Below are positions 1-4,372 of a stretch of 5,105 nucleotides of DNA, piece by piece. The notes under the pieces are model-generated. The model saw only the letters and a program-made list of their open reading frames with translations. It was not told where the DNA came from and did not search any database. This stretch comes from Candidatus Dormiibacterota bacterium (lineage in GTDB: Bacteria > Chloroflexota > Dormibacteria > Aeolococcales > Aeolococcaceae). The stretch covers positions 1 to 5,105 of the forward strand of contig DAIDIX010000142.1 in NCBI GenBank assembly GCA_027451645.1, written 5' to 3'. The stretch's first letter is position 1, and the number at the start of each line of letters is the position of its first letter. The translations under genes were made by a program, and so were the position numbers.

Positions 1-11
1 GCATGATTCAT
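1..11 (-). CDS. Possible start of the next gene of the rpsF-ssb operon (rpsR by synteny), truncated by window edge
   Basis: Downstream of the ssb stop, the minus strand has an AGGAG Shine-Dalgarno at 15-19. An ATG follows 3 nt later (9-11) and a second, in another frame, 10 nt later (2-4). Only the first few bases of any gene are visible, so the protein itself cannot be identified. In very many bacteria rpsF-ssb is followed by rpsR (ribosomal protein S18), which makes that the leading guess. The choice between the two ATGs cannot be made here: the first has tight SD spacing, the second rather long spacing. Confidence 0.3.
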
Positions 12-32
12 GTACTCCTGGAAATTCACAAT

Positions 33-500
33 CTAGAATGGGATGTCGTCAGGATCGATATCACCGTTCGATCCAAATACGTCTGGGGCTGACGATGCAG
101 CAGCTGCAGGGACAGGGCTACCTGGCAGCTCACTTGATGCACCCTCCTGGCGGCTGTCAAGGAACTGCACGTCGTTTGCATTGACTTCAGTCTTGTAGCG
201 CTTTGTTCCCGTCTGCTGGTCATCCCAGCTGCGGGTCTGGAGCCGTCCTTCGACATACACGAGGCGACCCTTCTGGAGGTACTGGCCACACAGCTCTGCG
301 AGCTTGCGGTTGCCCTGGTTCCACACAACGACATCATGATAGTCAGTGAACTCCTTCCGTTCACCGCTTGCAGAATCCTGGCCATACCGGTTCGTTGCAA
401 GTGCAAGCTGGCAAACAGCAGTTCCTGAAGGGGTGTACCGGAGCTCCGGATCGCGCGTGAGGCGACCTATGAGCATTACACGGTTGAGTGATCCTGCCAT
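33..500 (-). CDS. ssb: Single-stranded DNA-binding protein (SSB)
   Basis: This protein of 155 residues coats single-stranded DNA during replication, recombination and repair and recruits partner proteins in the cytoplasm. The N-terminal OB fold (about 1-115) carries family hallmarks: MAGSLNRVMLIGRLTRDPEL at the start, RYTPSG (21-26), a YHDVVVW strand ending in Trp60, KGRLVYVEGRLQTRSW (77-92, Trp92) and a TEVNANDVQFL strand. A short flexible linker (about 116-146) rich in Ser, Ala, Gly and Pro leads to an acidic tip, DIDPDDIPF (147-155). That tip is the conserved partner-docking peptide with its terminal Pro-Phe. The length is typical for a short-linker bacterial SSB. The start is fixed by family alignment and an AGGAGG site 7 nt upstream that lies within rpsF; only 2 nt separate the rpsF stop from this ATG, so translational coupling is expected. 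Confidence 0.98.
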   Translation of the reverse strand: MAGSLNRVMLIGRLTRDPELRYTPSGTAVCQLALATNRYGQDSASGERKEFTDYHDVVVWNQGNRKLAELCGQYLQKGRLVYVEGRLQTRSWDDQQTGTKRYKTEVNANDVQFLDSRQEGASSELPGSPVPAAAASSAPDVFGSNGDIDPDDIPF

Positions 501-502
501 GG

Positions 503-916
503 CTATTCCTCCTCTTCCTCGTCATCATCGTCACGGGATCCGCGTGCAGCACGTGAGGGAGACTCGGATTCCTCGTCATCCTGGCCATGCTCACTGGCCG
601 TTCCATCGCTCACAGAAATGTCAGTGGTTGTCGAGCTCAAAACGATGAGATGTCGCAGGAAGTGCTCACTGATGTGGAGAGTGCGTTCCATCTCCTTGAT
701 GACAGATCCTTCCACATGGAAGCGGTCAATGATGTAATACCCTTCCTGATAGCCCTCGATGTCGTATGCGAGATGTCGACGGCCCCAGCGGGTTGTCTTG
801 TCGACAGATCCCGAGCCATGCTCCACGATTTCATGAACTGCTGCAAGTGCAGAATTTACTCCATCCTCGTCCAGCTCTGGACGCAGGATGTACATTGCCT
901 CATATTCTTTGACCAT
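503..916 (-). CDS. rpsF: 30S ribosomal protein S6 with long acidic C-terminal tail
   Basis: S6 is a small-subunit protein that pairs with S18 on the 16S rRNA platform. The globular core (about 1-94) shows the family pattern: KEYEAMYILRPELDE at the start, the WGRRHLAYDIEGYQEGYYIIDRF block (44-66), and ISEHFLRHLIVL (82-93) at the end of the fold. Residues 95-137 form a low-complexity hydrophilic extension rich in Ser, Asp and Glu, ending in DDDDEEEEE (129-137). E. coli S6 has an acidic tail to which RimK adds glutamates after translation; here the glutamate run is genetically encoded. The start is supported by GGAAGGAGGA (926-935) 9 nt upstream and by alignment to the family N-terminus. It is the first gene of the rpsF-ssb operon and is divergent from the phosphotransferase gene. 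Confidence 0.97.
   Translation of the reverse strand: MVKEYEAMYILRPELDEDGVNSALAAVHEIVEHGSGSVDKTTRWGRRHLAYDIEGYQEGYYIIDRFHVEGSVIKEMERTLHISEHFLRHLIVLSSTTTDISVSDGTASEHGQDDEESESPSRAARGSRDDDDEEEEE
507..513 (-). promoter_or_regulatory. Ribosome binding site of ssb, embedded in the rpsF poly-Glu codons
   Basis: The last rpsF codons read GAG GAA GAG GAG GAA TAG and contain AGGAGG at 508-513, 7 nt before the ssb ATG. The Shine-Dalgarno is therefore entirely coding sequence of rpsF, so ribosomes finishing S6 must cross it. Confidence 0.85.
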
Positions 917-925
917 ATGAATATG

Positions 926-935
926 TCCTCCTTCC
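926..935 (-). promoter_or_regulatory. Strong ribosome binding site of rpsF
   Basis: On the minus strand GGAAGGAGGA is followed by 9 nt and the rpsF ATG. It is preceded by CA, giving CAGGAA, which repeats the sequence in the 5' arm of the leader hairpin at 969-993. Confidence 0.8.
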
Positions 936-968
936 TGTGGTCATTGGCACCATGCTGGTCACGCAGTG

Positions 969-993
969 GTGCAGGAAAGGCTAGTTCCTGCAC
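969..993 (-). repeat. Perfect 9-bp stem-loop in the rpsF leader
   Basis: Arms GTGCAGGAA and TTCCTGCAC (both plus strand) lie at 969-977 and 985-993 with a 7-nt loop (978-984). In the rpsF transcript the hairpin would lie about 50 nt before the start codon, at or near the 5' end. There is no U-tract on either strand, so it does not look like an intrinsic terminator. A second, mutually exclusive pairing, GCACCA (972-967) with TGGTGC (952-947), can be drawn on the minus strand. S6:S18 autoregulatory leaders are known in many bacteria, but the CCG trinucleotide expected for that motif is absent between 917 and 1000. Its role is therefore unproven. Confidence 0.6.
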
Positions 994-996
994 ATG

Positions 997-1005
997 AGTG
1001 TACCA
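997..1005 (-). promoter_or_regulatory. Candidate extended -10 promoter of the rpsF-ssb operon
   Basis: The minus strand reads TGGTACACT, an extended -10 (TGn plus TACACT, 4 of 6 consensus). A TGGACA element lies upstream but with 20 nt spacing, too far for a normal -35. Transcription would begin near 990, at the edge of the leader hairpin. This is inference from sequence only. Confidence 0.4.
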
Positions 1006-1013
1006 ATTTCCTC

Positions 1014-1022
1014 TGGTATGAC
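1014..1022 (+). promoter_or_regulatory. Candidate extended -10 promoter for the phosphotransferase gene
   Basis: TGGTATGAC (TGn plus TATGAC, 4 of 6 consensus) points rightward, 8 nt from the oppositely directed TGGTACACT. Its predicted start, near 1029, coincides with the left end of the inverted repeat 1029-1050. No good -35 is seen. Confidence 0.25.
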
Positions 1023-1028
1023 TGTCCA

Positions 1029-1050
1029 TGACGACAGGTGCCTGTCGTCA
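1029..1050. repeat. Perfect inverted repeat, 10-bp arms with 2-nt centre, between divergent genes
   Basis: Left arm TGACGACAGG (1029-1038) and right arm CCTGTCGTCA (1041-1050) are exact reverse complements around TG. A 20-of-22 symmetric site like this suits a dimeric DNA-binding protein. As RNA it would form about 9 bp closed by a 4-nt loop. It lies at roughly -39 to -60 relative to the predicted rpsF start, and at the predicted start of the candidate rightward promoter. No T-run follows on either strand, so a terminator is unlikely. Confidence 0.65.
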
Positions 1051-1065
1051 CTGCAGCATCCGGGA

Positions 1066-1097
1066 TTGACGGAATGACATATCGCTGGCACGATATT
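1066..1097 (+). promoter_or_regulatory. Alternative weak promoter for the phosphotransferase gene
   Basis: TTGACG (1066-1071) is a good -35, but the best -10-like sequence, GATATT (1092-1097), is 20 nt away, longer than normal. If used, transcription would start within a few bases of the ATG at 1102, giving a leaderless or nearly leaderless message. That would fit the lack of a Shine-Dalgarno there. Confidence 0.25.
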
Positions 1098-1101
1098 TTC
1101 C

Positions 1102-2100
1102 ATGGAGATGGGGGAACTTCTGCAGCAGGTACCAGGAGGACCGTGGGTCCTTGTCAAGGAGCGCGTGCTCGGAAGGGGTCATGTCTACAGGTCGCTCGAT
1201 GACGCAAGGATCCTCAGGATTGGTCCACGTCGACCCACGATGGCTGAAGGACGACAGACTGCATGGTTGCACAGCGAGGGATTCCCCGTACCGGATGTGC
1301 TGTGCATTGGACAGCACGGTGAAGTGGGGTACTGGGTAGAGTCCTCTTCTGGCCAGGAACTGCTTGGTGAGCGCTTTCGCATGCAGTTCCAGCAGACTCG
1401 CAGCGTTCAAGATGCGGATGTGGATATCCTCAGGAAGATCATCGTGCAGTGGCTCGATGCACAGCTCAGTCTCGGAAAGCATCTTCCACAGCGAGATGGT
1501 CTGTACGCAGGTCTCAACATTGCGAATGTGCTTAGCGAAAATCCGGATATTTCTCCATCCCTGGTACGCAGTGCCCTGCGGCAGGCAAGGAAGGCGCTTT
1601 CCCCGTACCCGTCAGCGCCTACTCATGGTGATGCCAATGCCTTCAACATGCTCGATGGTGGAATTATTGACCTCGAGCATCTCTTCTGGGGTCCAGCAGG
1701 ATACGACTCACTGAATGCCATAGATTTCACAGAGTTCTTCGCAGTCGAGTCCCCGGTGAGGAGTCATCTCGCATTTCGGTTCACTGACGTTCAGCGAAAC
1801 CGGTGCCTTGCAGCCCTCGATGAAGTTGCCTTGGCGCATGGAGTACCAGCCATCTCTGAACATTTCAACGACTTCTTCATTCTCAAGGTGCTGTGGTCGC
1901 TTTCCCACATGCGGGAGATCATTCCGGTCCGTCCGGATGGCGAATATCTTTGGCTCTGGAGGCGGGGCGTTGCCAGGCATGCACTTGACAGGTATCTCGC
2001 GCATGAAGATATTGATCCGCGCACATTTGCACGCATTGCACCGCTCATGCTGCAGGAACCGGAAGGAAAGCCTGACGTGCAGACCTTCGTGCAACCCTGA
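1102..2100 (+). CDS. Kinase-like phosphotransferase (APH/choline-kinase superfamily), substrate unknown
   Basis: This cytoplasmic protein of 332 residues has the layout of the aminoglycoside-phosphotransferase fold. The N-lobe shows an ARILRIGPRRPTMAEGRQTAWL strand and helix (about 35-56). In the C-lobe, HGDANAFN (175-182) matches the catalytic H-G-D-x-x-x-x-N loop, with Asp177 as catalytic base and Asn182 for metal. IIDLEH (188-193) supplies the second metal-binding Asp190. The usual N-lobe lysine seems replaced by arginine (Arg39), which is frequent in this superfamily. ATP-dependent phosphorylation of a small molecule hydroxyl is expected, and an antibiotic, sugar or amino alcohol are all possible. 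No Shine-Dalgarno precedes the ATG at 1102, and an in-frame TGA at 1075-1077 blocks any upstream extension; M3 is an alternative start. The marR-MFS pair starts 68 nt downstream from its own promoter, so co-regulation is uncertain. Confidence 0.85.
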   Translation: MEMGELLQQVPGGPWVLVKERVLGRGHVYRSLDDARILRIGPRRPTMAEGRQTAWLHSEGFPVPDVLCIGQHGEVGYWVESSSGQELLGERFRMQFQQTRSVQDADVDILRKIIVQWLDAQLSLGKHLPQRDGLYAGLNIANVLSENPDISPSLVRSALRQARKALSPYPSAPTHGDANAFNMLDGGIIDLEHLFWGPAGYDSLNAIDFTEFFAVESPVRSHLAFRFTDVQRNRCLAALDEVALAHGVPAISEHFNDFFILKVLWSLSHMREIIPVRPDGEYLWLWRRGVARHALDRYLAHEDIDPRTFARIAPLMLQEPEGKPDVQTFVQP

Positions 2101-2135
2101 TCCATGCACAGCACCCACGGTTTTTATTGTGATAG

Positions 2136-2152
2136 TTAGTTTCAGAAACTAA
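2136..2152. promoter_or_regulatory. Palindromic operator, probable MarR-family autoregulatory site
   Basis: TTAGTTTCAGAAACTAA is a perfect 17-bp palindrome with 8-bp arms and one central base. It sits just upstream of the -10 of the marR-MFS promoter, where a bound dimer would block RNA polymerase. MarR proteins commonly repress their own divergent or downstream operon by binding 16-20 bp palindromes of this kind. Confidence 0.7.
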
Positions 2153-2153
2153 T

Positions 2154-2162
2154 TGATATAAT
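2154..2162 (+). promoter_or_regulatory. Extended -10 promoter of the marR-MFS operon
   Basis: TGATATAAT joins a TGn extension to a perfect TATAAT (2157-2162). The region 17-18 nt upstream (AGTTAG/TAGTTA) is a poor -35, as is common for extended -10 promoters. Counting the last -10 base as -7 puts +1 at 2169, the A of the marR ATG, which predicts a leaderless mRNA. Confidence 0.65.
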
Positions 2163-2168
2163 GATGAG

Positions 2169-2597
2169 ATGGGCAAACAGACGATATCTTCAGTGGCACA
2201 GGCAGTGAGATTCTCTGTCATGCGGCTGAGCAGAACGCTTCGGACAGAGCATTCGGATCCATCGATATCCCTCACAGAACGGAGCGTTCTTGCAGCACTT
2301 GGTCGTACTGGCGCCATGACACCTTCGGCACTTGCGGAGCGGGAGCGAATGAAAGCGCCATCGATGACCCATGTTCTTGCAGAGCTCGAGACACGGGGAC
2401 TTATCCGGCGGATTCCATGGGAGTCGGACAGGCGATGCGTCGACATCACGCTTACTGATGCAGGGATGGCGATTGTCCATGAGGATCAGCGTCAGCGCAC
2501 GGAATGGCTTGCAGCACGGATCCGCAAGCTTTCCCATGAGGAGCAGGAGATACTTCGCATAGCGGCTCCGATTCTTGACAAGCTGAGTGGATCATGA
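2169..2597 (+). CDS. MarR-family transcriptional repressor
   Basis: This protein of 142 residues is the usual MarR size and is expected to act as a DNA-binding dimer released by a small ligand or oxidation. The helical N-terminus (about 7-30) and C-terminal helices (about 101-142) form the dimer interface. The winged helix-turn-helix spans about 34-98: LTERSVLAALGRTGAMTPSALAERERM, then the recognition helix KAPSMTHVLAELETRGLIRR and the wing SDRRCVDITLTDAG with the conserved Asp87-Arg88-Arg89. The one cysteine, Cys90, is in the wing rather than at the N-terminal position of OhrR-type sensors, so ligand sensing is more likely than peroxide sensing. The ATG at 2169 lacks a Shine-Dalgarno; two ATGs just upstream are out of frame. 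The stop overlaps the MFS ATG in ATGA. It likely represses itself and the exporter through the palindrome at 2136-2152. Confidence 0.92.
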   Translation: MGKQTISSVAQAVRFSVMRLSRTLRTEHSDPSISLTERSVLAALGRTGAMTPSALAERERMKAPSMTHVLAELETRGLIRRIPWESDRRCVDITLTDAGMAIVHEDQRQRTEWLAARIRKLSHEEQEILRIAAPILDKLSGS

Positions 2598-3883
2598 GCA
2601 GCGTGTTTCGTTCGCTGCGCGTGCGGAACTACCGCCTTTTTGCATCAGGACAGCTTGTATCCCTTGCCGGGACATGGATGCAGCGGACTGCACAGGACTG
2701 GCTCGTGCTCCGTCTCTCGCACAACAGTGGTGCAGCAATCGGCATCACCACTGGGCTCCAGTTTCTTCCTCTCCTCCTGTTCGGCCTGTACGGAGGAGTC
2801 ATTGCTGACCGCTTTCGGAAGAGAAACCTCCTTGTTGCGACACAGAGTTTCATGGCTCTGTGTGCTCTCGCTCTTGGAATTCTCGATGCGAGTGGACAGG
2901 TGACACTGTATGAGGTGTATGTGCTTGCCTTTCTCCTGGGAGTGGGAACGGCAGTTGACAATCCAGTGCGGCAGGCATTTGTCTCCGAGATGGTTGGTGC
3001 GAAGGATGTGGCAAATGCCATATCTCTCAACAGTGCAACCTTCAACACATCCCGCATCATTGGCCCTGCCCTTGCGGGAGTGCTGATCGAAACTGCTGGA
3101 ACAGCTGTGCTCTTCTTCGCAAATGCAGCATCATTCCTCGCAGTCATAGCTGGACTTCTTCTCATGCGTGAGGAGGAACTCCATACGAGGGAAAGGCTCA
3201 GGAGGGCAAGAGGACAGCTCCGTGCAGGACTGAAGTACGTCTGGTCGCGGAAGGAGCTCCTTGTGCCCATCTATCTTGTTGGCGTTGTGGGAACGTTCGG
3301 GCTCAACTTCCAGGTGACACTGGCACTCATGGACAAGACCGTGTTCCATCGGGGTGCAGCAGGCTACGGTTTTCTGACTGCCATCATTGCACTCGGGTCG
3401 CTTGCTGGCGCACTTGCAGGTGCACGACGTGAGAAACCAAAGATTGGCACGCTTCTGGCAACAGTGACAGCATTTGGTGCAGCAGAGGTGGTGTGCGGTC
3501 TCATGCCAAGCTATCCACTCCTTGCGCTGCTTCTCCTTCCTTCAGGCTTCTTTGTCATCAGCTTCTCTACGGGAGCAAACTCCTTTGTGCAGCTGAATTC
3601 CGAGGGTGCCATGCGGGGCAGGGTCATGGGGGTGTACATGCTCGTTTTCCTTGGAGGCACTCCGCTTGGAGCTCCAGTCATTGGATGGCTCTCCCAGACC
3701 TATGGTGCACGGTGGGGACTCATCATTGGAGGACTCCTGTCTCTCGCTGCCGGTGCAACTGCAGCTGGAGCAATGGCATTGTACAGGCGTGGTGGCGTTC
3801 GAAGGAAGCGGAAGCTTTCCGATATCAGAGCACAGGAGTCTGTACCCCTACCTGCACCAGCCCCGCAGGACGTGCAGCCGTAG
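2594..3883 (+). CDS. MFS exporter of the DHA3/EntS-like group (drug or metabolite efflux)
   Basis: This inner-membrane proton-coupled transporter of 429 residues has about 12 membrane segments (roughly 14-36, 47-70, 80-98, 105-125, 150-170, 171-190, 222-245, 257-277, 283-303, 307-330, 343-365, 373-396). The loop between segments 2 and 3 carries motif A, GGVIADRFRKR (67-77), and the matching half-two loop reads RGRVMGVY (341-348). DNPVRQAFVSEMVG (122-135) after segment 4 is typical of the Tet(V)/EntS-like MFS_3 group. NSATFNTSRIIGPALAGVLIE (146-166) is the segment-5 region with its conserved RxxGPxxxG pattern. The C-terminal tail is basic (RRGGVRRKRK, 398-407) then proline-rich. The ATG overlaps the marR stop by 4 bp with only a weak upstream GAGTGG, so translation is probably coupled to marR. 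Control by an adjacent MarR suggests export of a toxic compound, but the substrate is not readable. Confidence 0.93.
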   Translation: MSSVFRSLRVRNYRLFASGQLVSLAGTWMQRTAQDWLVLRLSHNSGAAIGITTGLQFLPLLLFGLYGGVIADRFRKRNLLVATQSFMALCALALGILDASGQVTLYEVYVLAFLLGVGTAVDNPVRQAFVSEMVGAKDVANAISLNSATFNTSRIIGPALAGVLIETAGTAVLFFANAASFLAVIAGLLLMREEELHTRERLRRARGQLRAGLKYVWSRKELLVPIYLVGVVGTFGLNFQVTLALMDKTVFHRGAAGYGFLTAIIALGSLAGALAGARREKPKIGTLLATVTAFGAAEVVCGLMPSYPLLALLLLPSGFFVISFSTGANSFVQLNSEGAMRGRVMGVYMLVFLGGTPLGAPVIGWLSQTYGARWGLIIGGLLSLAAGATAAGAMALYRRGGVRRKRKLSDIRAQESVPLPAPAPQDVQP

Positions 3884-3912
3884 TACGGAACGGTCCAGGG
3901 TTGGCTCAGGAC

Positions 3913-3941
3913 TTGCACTTAACATAGAAGTTATATAACAT
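3913..3941 (+). promoter_or_regulatory. Candidate promoter of the arsR-SRPBCC operon
   Basis: TTGCAC (3913-3918) and TAACAT (3936-3941) are 17 nt apart, each 4 of 6 or better against consensus. TATAAC at 3934-3939 is an alternative -10 with shorter spacing. The -10 overlaps the AT-rich dyad 3930-3939, consistent with autorepression. A leader of about 30 nt would follow. Confidence 0.45.
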
Positions 3942-3954
3942 ACTAGTTAATAAC
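3930..3954. promoter_or_regulatory. Two AT-rich dyads, probable ArsR-family operator
   Basis: GTTATATAAC (3930-3939) is a perfect 10-bp palindrome. GTTAATAAC (3946-3954) is the same sequence with one base missing, 6 nt downstream. The pair can be read as two sites or as one longer inverted repeat (TTATATAAC ... GTTAATAA). ArsR/SmtB repressors usually bind AT-rich dyads overlapping their own promoter, as here. Confidence 0.55.
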
Positions 3955-3976
3955 AGCTCCACGACAGGATTCAGCC

Positions 3977-4372
3977 ATGGAAGCGGCATACCCAATACAG
4001 CCGGAACTCGACAGAACATTTGCAGCACTTGCGCACCCGGTACGCCGTGCCATGCTCCTTCGTCTTGCAGCAGGACCAGCTTCCCCGTCTGAGCTTGGGG
4101 CACCATTCCGCATGAGTCAGCCAGCAATTTCACGACACCTTCATGTCCTCGAGGAGGCCGGCCTCATCACACGGGAACGGAGTGCGCAGTGGAGACCGTG
4201 CGTGCTGCACAAGGATCCGCTTCTTGAGGCAGATTCGTGGCTTATGGAGTTCCGTCGGAGCTGGGAAGAGCGGCTCGACAGGCTGGATGGATACATAGAG
4301 CACCTGCACGAAACGAGCAGCGACATCATGCAAAAGGAGCGAGAAGATGGCAGAGAACATACCAATGGCTGA
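3977..4372 (+). CDS. ArsR-family winged-helix repressor, SRPBCC-associated type
   Basis: This regulator of 131 residues has the ArsR winged helix (about 10-80): LDRTFAALAHPVRRAMLLRL, then the turn and recognition helix PSELGAPFRMSQPAISRHLHVLEEAGLITRE, then a wing ending RPCVLH. The SQPAISRHLHVLE segment (47-59) is the family signature. The ELCVCDL metal-binding motif is absent and the only cysteine is Cys75, so metal sensing is unlikely. The C-terminal helix W..RLDRLDGYIEHL (96-110) is typical of ArsR proteins paired with AHSA1/SRPBCC genes. An AGGA site lies 7 nt before the ATG. The stop lies inside the downstream SRPBCC gene (26-bp overlap), so the two form one operon, probably repressed by this protein through the dyads at 3930-3954. 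Confidence 0.93.
   Translation: MEAAYPIQPELDRTFAALAHPVRRAMLLRLAAGPASPSELGAPFRMSQPAISRHLHVLEEAGLITRERSAQWRPCVLHKDPLLEADSWLMEFRRSWEERLDRLDGYIEHLHETSSDIMQKEREDGREHTNG
4334..4339 (+). promoter_or_regulatory. Ribosome binding site of the SRPBCC gene, inside arsR
   Basis: AAGGAG lies 7 nt upstream of the ATG at 4347, an almost ideal Shine-Dalgarno. It decides that start over the in-frame ATG at 4365 (M7), which lacks one. Confidence 0.75.

Noticed and set aside
969..993. Reading the leader hairpin as an intrinsic terminator or attenuator
   Set aside because: No U-tract follows the stem in either direction.
587..997. Plus-strand open frame of 136 codons antisense to rpsF
   Set aside because: It lies over a well-supported S6 gene, its protein has no recognisable pattern, and it has no ribosome site.
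1048..1482. Minus-strand open frame of 144 codons opposite the phosphotransferase N-terminus
   Set aside because: The plus-strand frame has clear kinase motifs; the antisense product is unlike any family and has no start signal.
2086..2126. Possible terminator after the phosphotransferase gene, with TTTTT at 2121-2125
   Set aside because: Only weak pairings can be drawn (GTGCA with TGCAC, far from the T-run), so there is no stem directly before the T-run.
2629..3270. Minus-strand open frame of 213 codons opposite the MFS gene
   Set aside because: It is long but Arg/Ser/Pro-rich, typical of an antisense shadow of a membrane-protein gene, and has no ribosome site.
3879..3889. Small dyad CCGTA-G-TACGG at the MFS stop codon
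   Set aside because: Five-base arms with a single-base loop and no T-run; too small to be a terminator and likely chance.
3977..4372. Metal-sensing ArsR/SmtB repressor
   Set aside because: The ELCVCDL-type motif and paired cysteines are missing; the only cysteine is Cys75 near the wing.
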